Assembly (NCBI GenBank): GCA_016872115.1
Contig: VHBC01000020.1
Coordinates: forward strand, 1-43,161
Source of the DNA: Sphingomonadales bacterium
Lineage (GTDB): Bacteria > Bacteroidota > Bacteroidia > Flavobacteriales_D > Crocinitomicaceae
Length of the DNA stretch: 43,161 nucleotides
Direction: 5' to 3'
The position numbers were made by a program, and so were the translations under genes. Shown piece after piece: positions 33,102-41,699 of the stretch. Positions within the stretch are counted from its first letter, which is position 1; every line of letters begins with the position of its first letter. Under the pieces are notes generated by a model, which was given only the letters and a program-made list of their open reading frames with translations, was not told the DNA's origin and did no database searches.

Positions 33102-35726
33102 ATGCGTACAAGCCTTTACTTCATCCTGACATCGCTGCTGCTCCTCTTGTCATGGGCTTGTTCTACTGAAAACAATACGCCGCTCAACCGCTTTTACCAT
33201 CAAACGACCGCCAAATACAACGGACATTTCAATGCCAAAGAACTACTGCGTGTCTCGCTGAAAACCTATCAAGACGGCCGCAAAGAAGACTTCTACGTTA
33301 TTTTGCCAGTTTATCCAGTACCTAATGAAAAAGAGGTGAAAGGGATGCTGCCTGCAATTGATACTGCGGTAGTCAAGTGTGCTAAAGTGATCCTCAATCA
33401 TAGTATGCCCACCGCCGAGAACATGTTTTATAAAACGGTCGAGTATAACAAATGGATTGATGAAAATTGGCTTACCGTGGGCGAAGCTTATTTTTACCGT
33501 CGCGATTACCAAAAAGCGCTCGATAATTTTCAGTTTGTAAAGCGCTTTTTTGACAAAGACCCGAGTGCCTATGCAGCAAGTTTATGGATTGCTCGAATTT
33601 ATATAGAGCAGCGCAAATATGCCGATGCAAAGCTCATTTTAGATGCGCTCAATGAACGCGCCGAAATCCAAAACGATAAAGCACTTACAGACTACATTCC
33701 GTTTCTCCGCAACAAAAATCCTGAGGCGGGGCCGCAAATGTCTAAGCAATTGCAATTTGAAATTCACCGTGCATATGCAGATTTAGCCCTGCGCCGCAAA
33801 GAATTCGATGTTGCGGCAGAAGGGCTACAAATGGCCATCTCTAAGTGTAATAACGCCAAGGAGCGTGCGCGTTTACATTACATACTCGCACAAGTCAATC
33901 AGCAGCTCAACAACATTGCTGAAGCGGCCTACCATTATGGCAAAGCTTACAAAGCGGCAGCTGCTCAAGAAATTGCTTTTAACGCCCGTCTAAATCGAGC
34001 AATCGTTAGCGGCGACGACCGGCTTATGGCCGATCTTCAAAAAATGCTGCGCGATGCCAAGAACGCTACATTCAAAGATCAAATTTATTATGCCATGGCG
34101 CTCATGGAACTCAGCAAAGGCAATAAACCTTTGGCTAAGTCACATCTTACTTCAGCCGCATTTTACTCCAACAACAACAAACGTCAACGCGCGCAATCTT
34201 ATGAGAAGCTCGGTGACCTCTCTTTCACTGAGAAAAATTTTGTCGCTGCCCAAAAATACTACGACTCGAGCTCCAGATTCATCACCGACGACTATCCAAA
34301 TGGAGAACAGATAAAAAGTAAGGCAACCAAACTTGCCGATTTAGTAAAAGCCATTGAGATAGCTCAGTTCGAAGATTCTGTTCAAAAGATTGCCGCGCTT
34401 TCTGAAAAAGACCGCGAAGATTTCTTAAAAGAAACACTCAAGCAAATTAAGCGCGACGAACAGCGACGCAAAGAACTAGAGGCTGCCAAACTATTGGCTT
34501 TGCAGCAAAGTCAGCCAACCAACACCAACGCCAATGCCAATAAGTTTGTATTCAACAATCCGAAGCTCCGCGAGGATGGCTACAACGAATTCCGCAAAAA
34601 TTGGGGCCTTCGGGAAAACACCGATGACTGGCGCCGCAGTGAGCGCATTGTCTTGAACGCCAACATTGATCTAAAGGATCAGGATAGCACCCAGGCTCAG
34701 ACTACGGCTCAAAACAAAGATTCGCTCTCGATTGAATCACTTCTTAAAAATATTCCACTGACTCCAGAAGCGCTTAAGGCTTCCCAAGAACGTTTATTAG
34801 AGGCACTCTATACATCTGGCGTTTTGTATAAAGAAATCCTCAACGAAACCGAACTCGCGGCTGCCCAATTCTTGGCTATTTTAGATAAAAACCTAGACCA
34901 TCCTACTGATTTGTCTGCCGCATTTCAGCTCTTCAAAATCTATGAAGGCAATATGAAGTCAGATGAATACAAGCAATATATTTTGCGCAAATATCCGAGT
35001 TCCGATGCCGCCAAATATTTCAAAGACCCAGATTTCTATGTCAAACAAAAGCTCAGTGCTCAAAAAGACCAAGAAGCATATTTAGCACTCGTTAAGAAAT
35101 ATGATCAAGGCTATTACGCCCAGGTTCAAAGTGCAACCCAGGTCGTCATCGATCAAGACCCATCCAATGCTTACCGTGCAGAATATTTATTGTTGAATGC
35201 CTTGGCCGTTGGTCAACAAACCCAAAATAAAAAAGAGCTCATTCCATTATTACAGCGTATTGTCGACGAAAAACCAAAGTCAGACCAAGCTGTGCGCGCC
35301 AAGGAGATGCTCGTAATCATTCAAAAAGGGTATTCCAAATTTGACATAAAAAAGCCCAATCAAGAAAAATCCATTTTTGTTGATGTACCAAACGCAACGC
35401 AATTCGTTATTGTTCTGCTCGACGAAGACGAAGACGCAGATGACGCCAGAACCGCGATATCCAATTTCTCAGCCAAAGCGTTCAAAACCACAAAAGTTAA
35501 AGCAAGTGTCAAAACCACACTGAACGAGACAAATTTCATACTAATTTCAGAATTTCCTACCTCCAAGATTGCATGGGATTATCTCAATGCCTATAAGGCC
35601 GGAGCTGAGTTTTTGGATGATTACCAAAACAACAAAATCTACATTATCAACCAAGAAAATTTGAAAAAGTTGATAGAAACGTCGAAATTTGAAGAATATA
35701 AAGGATTTTTCATCGACAATTACTAA
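33102..35726 (+). CDS. PorW/SprE-like TPR lipoprotein (type IX secretion)
   Basis: An 874-residue lipoprotein: signal peptide ending in LLLLSWAC (Cys20 lipobox), then TPR-like helical repeats over most of the length (for example YFYRRDYQKALDNFQFVKRFF and SYEKLGDLSFTEKNFVAAQKYY). A charged, low-complexity middle (about 430-540) is followed by more helical repeats and a C-terminal globular part. Size, lipobox and the opening N-R-x-Y-H-x2-TAKYNG-x-FNAKE pattern match SprE of Flavobacterium and PorW of Porphyromonas, needed for type IX secretion and gliding. Being next to a bactofilin gene fits what I recall of flavobacterial genomes. No other Por/Gld gene is in the window, so the role rests on resemblance. 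Confidence 0.75.
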   Translation: MRTSLYFILTSLLLLLSWACSTENNTPLNRFYHQTTAKYNGHFNAKELLRVSLKTYQDGRKEDFYVILPVYPVPNEKEVKGMLPAIDTAVVKCAKVILNHSMPTAENMFYKTVEYNKWIDENWLTVGEAYFYRRDYQKALDNFQFVKRFFDKDPSAYAASLWIARIYIEQRKYADAKLILDALNERAEIQNDKALTDYIPFLRNKNPEAGPQMSKQLQFEIHRAYADLALRRKEFDVAAEGLQMAISKCNNAKERARLHYILAQVNQQLNNIAEAAYHYGKAYKAAAAQEIAFNARLNRAIVSGDDRLMADLQKMLRDAKNATFKDQIYYAMALMELSKGNKPLAKSHLTSAAFYSNNNKRQRAQSYEKLGDLSFTEKNFVAAQKYYDSSSRFITDDYPNGEQIKSKATKLADLVKAIEIAQFEDSVQKIAALSEKDREDFLKETLKQIKRDEQRRKELEAAKLLALQQSQPTNTNANANKFVFNNPKLREDGYNEFRKNWGLRENTDDWRRSERIVLNANIDLKDQDSTQAQTTAQNKDSLSIESLLKNIPLTPEALKASQERLLEALYTSGVLYKEILNETELAAAQFLAILDKNLDHPTDLSAAFQLFKIYEGNMKSDEYKQYILRKYPSSDAAKYFKDPDFYVKQKLSAQKDQEAYLALVKKYDQGYYAQVQSATQVVIDQDPSNAYRAEYLLLNALAVGQQTQNKKELIPLLQRIVDEKPKSDQAVRAKEMLVIIQKGYSKFDIKKPNQEKSIFVDVPNATQFVIVLLDEDEDADDARTAISNFSAKAFKTTKVKASVKTTLNETNFILISEFPTSKIAWDYLNAYKAGAEFLDDYQNNKIYIINQENLKKLIETSKFEEYKGFFIDNY

Positions 35727-35731
35727 GCAAC

Positions 35732-36139
35732 ATGCTAAGAAAAGACATTTTCGGGGGCTCACAACAACCCGACAACACAGACCGAATCAATCGAATTATT
35801 GCAGGTACAGAAATCAATGGTGACCTCACTTCAGATAGCAACATTTTACTTGAAGGAGAAGTCAATGGCAATGTATCTTGCTCGGGCCGCGTTACTATTG
35901 GGGCATCCGGCAAAATCAATGGCAATCTCGTTTGTGTCAACGCCGAAATCGACGGCGCCATGGATGGCCAATTGATGGTTGAAAATCTTTTGGTTTTGCG
36001 TTCTACAGCCCGTATCAAAGGAGATATCCAAACCATGAAATTGCATATCGAAGAAGGTGCATTTTTTGAAGGTGCTTGTGTCATGCGTGCTGGCGTGAGT
36101 ACTCCAAAATTGGATGCAGAGGCTGCATTCAATGACTAA
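35732..36139 (+). CDS. Bactofilin (polymer-forming cytoskeletal protein)
   Basis: A 135-residue bactofilin. Bactofilins polymerise through a right-handed beta-helix and act as scaffolds in cell shape, stalk or motility. The central region (about residues 25-115) shows the short six-residue hydrophobic/glycine periodicity of the fold (INGDLTSDSNILLEGEVNGN and further turns). The N-terminal tail (MLRKDIFGGSQQPDN) is disordered, as usual. It starts five bases after the PorW-like gene and overlaps atpZ by eight bases, so it is co-transcribed with both. A link to secretion or envelope scaffolding is an inference from position. Confidence 0.92.
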   Translation: MLRKDIFGGSQQPDNTDRINRIIAGTEINGDLTSDSNILLEGEVNGNVSCSGRVTIGASGKINGNLVCVNAEIDGAMDGQLMVENLLVLRSTARIKGDIQTMKLHIEEGAFFEGACVMRAGVSTPKLDAEAAFND

Positions 36140-36344
36140 TTCTCCCTCTAATCCTTACTTAAGACTCAGTTCTGCAGTTATTCAGATGGCGGCGGTAATC
36201 GGTGGATTCACATGGTTAGGTTTGTTCCTTGACCGACGTTACCACACCGATCAGCTATGGACAGTCCTTTTTGCACTTTTAGGTGTAGGAATTGGCCTTT
36301 ACTTGATAATCAAAGAAGTTCAACAACTCAATCGTGAAAACTAG
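36132..36344 (+). CDS. atpZ: AtpZ/AtpI-family membrane protein
   Basis: A 70-residue protein with two transmembrane helices (about 14-33 and 43-61). It matches the AtpZ/AtpI family (F1Fo ATPase accessory, 'ATPase_gene1') with the hallmark GxFTWLGLFLDRRYHTDQLW loop. AtpI/AtpZ proteins assist assembly of the c-ring and in some species form a Mg2+/Ca2+ channel. I start at the ATG at 36132, which overlaps the bactofilin stop, rather than an in-frame ATG at 36114 deeper in the upstream gene. No ATP synthase gene follows within the window. Confidence 0.85.
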   Translation: MTNSPSNPYLRLSSAVIQMAAVIGGFTWLGLFLDRRYHTDQLWTVLFALLGVGIGLYLIIKEVQQLNREN

Positions 36345-36711
36345 TTCTCGAAAGCGCATTAGCGCTGGGTCTTATTTGGCAACGCTCAGTTCCGTACACT
36401 TGATATTTGTCATTTTACAATTGTGTGCCGTTTTCCAATTTCCTTTTAAGCAAATGTTGGCGCTGCAGATGACTTCCATGCTTTTGGTTTTTATTTCTGC
36501 AGGCATCCTATTTATTAAAAACAACCATGATCCGGCCGCTCAGGCCTTGCGCTTTCTCATAGTGAGTATAACCCAATTACTTGGCTATTTATCGGCTTGT
36601 TTGGCGCTTATTTATACGGACCAATCTTGGGATCTTGTTCTTTATTTGTTGGGATTGGCACTTAGTGTCTTGATACTTCAGACCAGTTATTTAGTGCGCC
36701 GCTTAAAATGA
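36334..36711 (+). CDS. Small four-helix membrane protein (ATP synthase I-like position)
   Basis: A 125-residue protein with four predicted transmembrane helices (about 13-35, 39-61, 71-91 and 97-117) and a basic N-terminus (MKTSSRKR) and C-terminus (RRLK). The size, topology and place directly after atpZ recall the small AtpI-like protein that precedes atpB in other Bacteroidota, but I cannot show homology by eye. The start is GTG at 36334, overlapping atpZ by 11 bases; the next Met is residue 47. Its 3' end overlaps the convergent M28 peptidase gene by nine bases. No atpB follows. Confidence 0.6.
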   Translation: MKTSSRKRISAGSYLATLSSVHLIFVILQLCAVFQFPFKQMLALQMTSMLLVFISAGILFIKNNHDPAAQALRFLIVSITQLLGYLSACLALIYTDQSWDLVLYLLGLALSVLILQTSYLVRRLK

Positions 36712-37959
36712 GCGCAAGAAGTTGAGTAGTAATTCTGCCAATGGTTCAAATGCCGCATAACTCAATTCTTCTGCGGTGTCGTAAATGTCATGGTAATGCT
36801 TATTGGGCCCCATTGTATAGACAAAAAATGCGGGAACTCCTTTTTCGGTAAAAAAGTAATGATCAGAATTGGCAGCAGGCCCTCTGGATTTGACTTGGGA
36901 AATGTATTTCCCCTTTTCGTTAATTGATTTCAATTGTTGAAATTCTTTGTCAAACAACGTCGCATTAACCACTGTAATGCCTTCTTCACCGCTACCCATG
37001 ATGTCGGTATTTAGTAAAAAGCGAATCTGTTTTAAGTCAAATAGAGGGTGTTCTACATAATAATGAGAGCCGACAAGACCCGCCTCTTCGGCTCCAAAAG
37101 CAATAAAAACATAATTGAAATTTGGATCGCGCTTTAGGCTTAGCTCTTGAGCAAGATAAAGAAGCATCCCGACGCCCGATGCATTGTCATTGGCGCCCGG
37201 AAAGCAGGTTGCTTTACCCATTTTACCAAGGTGGTCATAATGTGCTGTTAGAACGATATATGGCTTCTTTGTCGCTTTTTGCGCCGCTGGCAAATAACCA
37301 ATTACATTACTAGCTGTAAATTTTGGAATAAAGACACTCTCTAAATGAATAAAAGCGCGCTGCGGCCGAGTCACAATTGAGGCTGCCAGGACTTGAAAAG
37401 CAGGGTAGGGGCTCGCTGTTTGGCTCACAGACCACGTCAGTTTTTTATCGGTGAGTTCTATTGTTGCTGCAAATTGCTTGAGTTCTTGGAGCCTAGCTAG
37501 CATTATTTTATTTGTGTCACCACCAAATCCTGAGGTTTCAACCACTAAAATGCGGTCTTTTGGGCAGGGTTTAAATGCATTAATGCTACGATAAAGTGTT
37601 GCGGTATTGCAATAAACAAGTTGGTACTCTTGGGGCTGAACACCGGCAGAAGAGGGTTCAGCAAGATAATCTACACCGGGTTGAAGGGTATCATTTCCCA
37701 GCACAAAAGTACAAGCACCTGGAAAGGTTTGAACGGGTAAGGTAAACGGTTGTAAAAACTTCTTTTTAAATGGCTGAAGACCAATTTTTTGAAACTCCGC
37801 GGCAATAAAATTTGCTCCTTTGGTGGAACCATCTTCAACATAGCCCCTCCCTGCAAATGAGGATGAACAAAGTGTTGTTATGATGTCGCGGTATGGATAT
37901 TGTTGCCCAAAACAAAGAAATAGTTGGAGGCAAAAACAAAGACTAAGCGCCGGCCGCAT
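36703..37959 (-). CDS. Secreted M28-family metallopeptidase
   Basis: A 418-residue zinc aminopeptidase or carboxypeptidase-type enzyme of family M28, exported by a signal peptide (MRPALSLCFCLQLFLCFGQQ). Metal and catalytic residues are all present: His240 (TAHYDHLG), Asp258 (GANDNASGVG), Glu291-Glu292 (FGAEEAGLVGS), Asp319 (LNTDIMGS) and His367 (NSDHYFF). A protease-associated-like insert precedes the catalytic domain (about residues 60-210). The ATG at 37959 is preferred over one at 38031 because it places the signal peptide at the N-terminus. This start overlaps the end of the upstream acidic-protein gene by 17 bases, suggesting translational coupling. Confidence 0.9.
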   Translation of the reverse strand: MRPALSLCFCLQLFLCFGQQYPYRDIITTLCSSSFAGRGYVEDGSTKGANFIAAEFQKIGLQPFKKKFLQPFTLPVQTFPGACTFVLGNDTLQPGVDYLAEPSSAGVQPQEYQLVYCNTATLYRSINAFKPCPKDRILVVETSGFGGDTNKIMLARLQELKQFAATIELTDKKLTWSVSQTASPYPAFQVLAASIVTRPQRAFIHLESVFIPKFTASNVIGYLPAAQKATKKPYIVLTAHYDHLGKMGKATCFPGANDNASGVGMLLYLAQELSLKRDPNFNYVFIAFGAEEAGLVGSHYYVEHPLFDLKQIRFLLNTDIMGSGEEGITVVNATLFDKEFQQLKSINEKGKYISQVKSRGPAANSDHYFFTEKGVPAFFVYTMGPNKHYHDIYDTAEELSYAAFEPLAELLLNFLRSF

Positions 37960-38770
37960 GGCGACGACAGATTTTAAAGATGAAATCTTCGACAATCTCA
38001 GATTCTGTATCCCAATTGAAGGTGTTTGCAAGTTCGGCTAACATATTTCTGGCTGCATCCATAGAGGCCAGTTGGTCGAGTTGTTTGATATTGTTCGAAA
38101 AGTCGTCGGAAGAACCATCGAACAACTCATTTATAAATTGTAGTTTTTCATTGAGTGTAAAAGCACCAATAAGACTGTCTAATGGGTACACACTGCGGTT
38201 ATCGCGGATGTTGGCTTCCATTTCGGCCATCCAAATTGGTTGGTCATTGGAGAATTGCGGTTCCCAAGGCTGAGCAGGTGCTTCTACAACCTGTTCTTCT
38301 TCGAAAACTTCCTCGTCTACAATTTCCTGTTCATCTTCATCTGCCACTTCTACTTCTTCTTCGGATTCTTCTACTTCATCTTCATCTTCATCTTCAGATT
38401 CTTCTTCGACTACTTCCTCTTCAACTTCATCTTCTACTACTTCCTCTTCGACCTCCTCTTCTCCACTCGCAAAAGTGACCTCAAATTCGGGTTCCGGTCT
38501 CGGTTCGGCCATTGAACCAAATAAATCGATAGGGGTTTCGATTTCAGGTTGGCGGAGACTTGCAGAAATAACAGGTTCGTTGACTCCTAAAACGTTGGTT
38601 TCATAGATTTTGTAACGCAATATGATGAGCCTTTCGTAGAGTTCTTTTGCGTCCTCAACTAATAATTCCATATCTTCAGGTGTTAATTGACCCGACTCGA
38701 GTTTGTCGACACCATTTTGGAGGTGTCCGAGAATAGTTTTGATCATTAGGGAAGGACTTTTTTCTGACAT
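37943..38770 (-). CDS. Acidic hypothetical protein
   Basis: A 275-residue cytosolic-looking protein with three parts. The first is an N-terminal helical domain (about 1-60; SPSLMIKTILGHLQNGVDKL). The second is a very acidic low-complexity stretch (about 94-163, mostly Glu and Asp). The third is a conserved-looking C-terminal domain beginning NRSVYPLDSLIGAFTLNEKL and continuing with FINELFDGSSDDFSNNI. I do not recognise a function. The two flanking domains with a disordered acidic linker resemble a scaffold or adaptor. The ATG at 38770 is chosen over an upstream in-frame TTG at 38797. It has its own -7 element and overlaps the M28 gene downstream. Confidence 0.75.
   Translation of the reverse strand: MSEKSPSLMIKTILGHLQNGVDKLESGQLTPEDMELLVEDAKELYERLIILRYKIYETNVLGVNEPVISASLRQPEIETPIDLFGSMAEPRPEPEFEVTFASGEEEVEEEVVEDEVEEEVVEEESEDEDEDEVEESEEEVEVADEDEQEIVDEEVFEEEQVVEAPAQPWEPQFSNDQPIWMAEMEANIRDNRSVYPLDSLIGAFTLNEKLQFINELFDGSSDDFSNNIKQLDQLASMDAARNMLAELANTFNWDTESEIVEDFIFKICRRHAAGA
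38285..38470 (-). repeat. Low-complexity Glu/Asp-coding tract
   Basis: Tandem-like runs of the codons GAA, GAG and GAT, read on the minus strand, with a loosely repeated 6- to 15-base unit. The plus strand is a TTC/TCT tract. It encodes the acidic linker of the hypothetical protein and is a likely site of length variation between strains. Confidence 0.7.
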
Positions 38771-38822
38771 TGCTGATAACTTATTAATTTCGTGCAAGCG
38801 GACGCTTTTTAAGCAACCGAAT

Positions 38823-38830
38823 CAAAATTA
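38823..38830 (-). promoter_or_regulatory. -7 element of the acidic-protein/M28 operon
   Basis: On the minus strand TAATTTTG (38830-38823) fits the consensus, with a TTG 22 bases upstream. Predicted start near 38819 gives a leader of about 49 bases to the ATG at 38770. It lies in the gap shared with divergent tdk, for which no TAnnTTTG element is visible. Confidence 0.5.
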
Positions 38831-38862
38831 GAAAACATTTCACAATCTGATTCAACACCAAT

Positions 38863-39438
38863 ATGTTTTTAGAGCAATTTAATCAAGAAAACGCGCAACA
38901 AGGTTGGATAGAAGTGATCTGTGGCTCTATGTTTTCCGGAAAAACTGAAGAACTCATACGTCGCTTGCGCCGTGCAGAATTCGCTAAGCAATCTATAGTT
39001 CTATTCAAGCCGATCATCGATGACCGTTATGCAACTGAAGCGGTAGTAAGTCATCAAGGGCAAAGCTGGTTGGCTAAGCGCGTCATTTCGGCAAAGGAAA
39101 TACTTGAGAATTGGCAAGGAGAACAAATTGTTGCTATCGATGAAGCACAATTTTTTGATACAGATATCATCCCTGTATGCAATGAATTGGCGAGCAAGGG
39201 CGCAAGAGTCATCATCGCTGGACTTGACATGGACTATAAAGGTTTACCATTTGGACCCATGCCTCACTTAATGGCCATCGCAGAATTCATAACCAAAGTG
39301 CATGCAGTTTGTGTGTCTTGTGGTCAACTTGCACAGTTTTCACATCGAATAGTTGCCCAAACAGAACAGGTTTTAGTTGGCGCCGTTGAAAAATACAAGC
39401 CGCTCTGTAGGGCTTGTTACTTAAAAGCCAAGCAATGA
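38863..39438 (+). CDS. tdk: Thymidine kinase
   Basis: Type II thymidine kinase, phosphorylating thymidine to dTMP in the salvage pathway, cytosolic. It has 191 residues, with Walker A GSMFSGKT at 21-28, the DEAQFF Walker B segment at 93-98 with catalytic Glu94, the lasso-loop region GLDMDYKGLPFGPMP, and a zinc site made by C150, C153, C182 and C185. The stop overlaps the murF-alr start by four bases. This order (tdk next to a murF-alr fusion) fits Bacteroidota. No TAnnTTTG promoter is evident in the 64-base gap before it. Confidence 0.96.
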   Translation: MFLEQFNQENAQQGWIEVICGSMFSGKTEELIRRLRRAEFAKQSIVLFKPIIDDRYATEAVVSHQGQSWLAKRVISAKEILENWQGEQIVAIDEAQFFDTDIIPVCNELASKGARVIIAGLDMDYKGLPFGPMPHLMAIAEFITKVHAVCVSCGQLAQFSHRIVAQTEQVLVGAVEKYKPLCRACYLKAKQ

Positions 39439-41681
39439 AGTTAGGGCTCACTATTGAACACTTTACGAGCATTATAGGTGCCAAATGCTTCGGGGAATCT
39501 CAAGAAGCCTTGATTCAAGAAGCTACATTTGATTCACGAAAAATTATTCGTACCCAAGGCGTTGTTTTTTTTGGATTAAAAGGCGCCAACCGAAATGGCA
39601 GTGCGTTTATCAATGACGCTTATCAAAAAGGAATCCGCTTGTTTGTCGTTGAAAGTCAACCTCAACAACACTTTGCGGACGCCATCTATTTTCAGGTACC
39701 TAATGCGTTGATCGCCTTACAGAACTTAGCAGCTTTTCATCGACAGCGCCTCTCTTATCCAATTTTAGCTATTGCTGGATCCATAGGCAAGACTACTGTT
39801 AAAGAATGGATTTACCATTTGTTGACTCCAGCACTCAACGTTTATCGCAGCCCCAAAAGCTACAACTCACAGATAGGCGTGGCTTTATCGCTTCTTGAAC
39901 TACCCCTCATTGGAGATCTAGCTATTATTGAGGCGGCCATTACAAAACCTGGCGAAATGGAGCTTTTGGCCCCAATGCTGGCCCCTGATTATTGTGTAAT
40001 TACCACAAAAAAAGCCAATTTTAGACATGAATTCGATACCGCAGAAGCCTTTGTTGCCGCATTGTCTGTATTATCCAAAGACTGCAAGTGGGTGATCGAC
40101 GGTGATCAATACAGTCTGCAAGTACCAGAGCCAAAGGAACCTCTTTTCGAATGTATACCATTCAAAGATCCTATCCGTTTATACAATGCGCGTTTAGCGC
40201 TAAAATGTGCTTTGTCTTTTCACGGCTGTAAAGCTGAAGCGATCGCTACGCTTCCTCATTTGGCAAACCGCCTAGAAACCATTGAAGGTGCCAATGGAGC
40301 TACACTAATTAATGATACTTACACACTAGATTTAGTGGCTTTTGAGGCCTCATTGGAATTTTTAAAATCTAGCGCAGAAGGAAAGCCGACAATTGTTTGC
40401 TGCTTGTTAGATAAAAGTCAAGCTACACTTGAAGTTGCAGTTAAAAATTTAATTCAGAATTATGCTGTTGACCAAGTTCATATTTGGTATGACTTGCCGA
40501 CTGTCCTTCCTCAAATTGATAACCATGTAGTGCTCATTAAAGGTCAAACAGACCTCACTACACAATTACTGGCTAAATGGAGCCAAAAAGCGCATAGTAC
40601 TGTCGTTCGATATGACTTGTCTGCCTTACACCATAATTTGCGCCAATATCAGCAAACGCTTCTACCCAATACGCAAATTCTTGCTATGGTCAAGGCGCAA
40701 GCTTACGGAGCTGGACTCGATCAAATGGCACTTAAGTTGCAGCAAAGTGGCGTGCAATACTTGGGCGTTGCCTACGCCGACGAAGGCGTTATGCTCAGGA
40801 TGGCTGGAATCACGCTACCGATTCTAGTGATGAACGCAGAGCCGCCAGGATTTGAACGCTGTATCGCTTATGACTTAGAGCCAGCAATTTTTAGCTTGAC
40901 GCATTTAGATGCATTTATTCGGATCCTCATCGCTCAAAAAAAATCGTCCTATCCAATTCATCTCAAGCTAGATACAGGAATGCATCGCCTTGGATTTGCA
41001 CCTGAACAGATCAATCAAGTATTGCAAATGATGAGCGCTCAGCCCGAGGTGCTGGTCAAGAGCGTTTACAGTCATTTGGCGTGTGCAGATGAACCACTAC
41101 AGGCGATGAACCAACACCAAATACAGGTATTTGAAATGTGCTGTGCGCAAATCGAAGAAGCATTGCCGTATCCTTTCATCAAACATTTGCTGAATTCTGA
41201 AGGTGCGGCTCATTTTACACAGGCCCAATACGATATGGTTCGCTTGGGAATAGGCTTATTTGGCGTCAATCACGATCCGAAATTTGAGTCAAAACTCAAG
41301 CCAGTTATTAGTTGGTTTAGCCGAATTTCACAGCTTAAAGTGGTAAGAAAAGGAGAGTGCATTGGCTATGGTTGCACCGATATAGCAGCTGAGGATATCC
41401 AAATTGCAATTATTCCCGTCGGATATGCTGACGGCTTCAAAAGAAATTTGAGTAACGGTGTCGGGGGTGTTTTTATCGATGGACAATATTGCCCTACAGT
41501 GGGCCGTGTTTGTATGGACATGATTATGGTGAATGCACCAAATGCACAGCTACAATCAGAAGTAGAAATAATTGGACCCCAGCAATCCTTGGTTAGTTTT
41601 GCCTTAAAGGCTCAGACAATTCCATATGAAATTTTAACAAGTATATCGCCTCGAGTTCATCGAACCTACACGAACGATTAA
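39435..41681 (+). CDS. MurF-alanine racemase fusion (MurF half possibly impaired)
   Basis: A two-domain protein of 748 residues. The first about 395 residues resemble MurF (UDP-MurNAc-tripeptide:D-Ala-D-Ala ligase), with a DSRKIIRTQGVVFFGLKG start and an ATP loop GSIGKTT (115-121). The rest is alanine racemase: PLP-lysine Lys420 in MVKAQAYG, catalytic Tyr645 in IGYG and a CMDM motif, all intact, supplying D-Ala. In the MurF half the usual TNIGxAHxxxF segment reads TTKKANFRHEF, and the usual YN of the NDxYN motif reads NDTYT. The whole is about 70 residues shorter than fusions I recall in this phylum. Alr activity is likely; MurF activity is doubtful. The ATG at 39435 overlaps the tdk stop. 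Confidence 0.9.
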   Translation: MKLGLTIEHFTSIIGAKCFGESQEALIQEATFDSRKIIRTQGVVFFGLKGANRNGSAFINDAYQKGIRLFVVESQPQQHFADAIYFQVPNALIALQNLAAFHRQRLSYPILAIAGSIGKTTVKEWIYHLLTPALNVYRSPKSYNSQIGVALSLLELPLIGDLAIIEAAITKPGEMELLAPMLAPDYCVITTKKANFRHEFDTAEAFVAALSVLSKDCKWVIDGDQYSLQVPEPKEPLFECIPFKDPIRLYNARLALKCALSFHGCKAEAIATLPHLANRLETIEGANGATLINDTYTLDLVAFEASLEFLKSSAEGKPTIVCCLLDKSQATLEVAVKNLIQNYAVDQVHIWYDLPTVLPQIDNHVVLIKGQTDLTTQLLAKWSQKAHSTVVRYDLSALHHNLRQYQQTLLPNTQILAMVKAQAYGAGLDQMALKLQQSGVQYLGVAYADEGVMLRMAGITLPILVMNAEPPGFERCIAYDLEPAIFSLTHLDAFIRILIAQKKSSYPIHLKLDTGMHRLGFAPEQINQVLQMMSAQPEVLVKSVYSHLACADEPLQAMNQHQIQVFEMCCAQIEEALPYPFIKHLLNSEGAAHFTQAQYDMVRLGIGLFGVNHDPKFESKLKPVISWFSRISQLKVVRKGECIGYGCTDIAAEDIQIAIIPVGYADGFKRNLSNGVGGVFIDGQYCPTVGRVCMDMIMVNAPNAQLQSEVEIIGPQQSLVSFALKAQTIPYEILTSISPRVHRTYTND

Positions 41682-41687
41682 TCTTTG
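41680..41687 (+). promoter_or_regulatory. Weak -7 element before the HTH-like gene
   Basis: AATCTTTG is one base from TAnnTTTG and lies 12 bases before the ATG at 41700. No matching -33 TTG is seen, so co-transcription with murF-alr is equally possible. Confidence 0.3.
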
Positions 41688-41699
41688 TAAATTGCAGCT

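Noticed and set aside
38182..38515. Plus-strand frames rich in Leu and Phe (38182-38478, 38240-38515) that look like membrane helices
   Set aside because: They are the complement of the GAA/GAG/GAT tract that encodes the acidic linker of the minus-strand gene; the hydrophobicity is a by-product.
38771..38797. Upstream TTG start for the acidic hypothetical protein
   Set aside because: An ATG follows nine codons later and the extra residues show no conserved character; not formally excluded because the promoter lies upstream of both.
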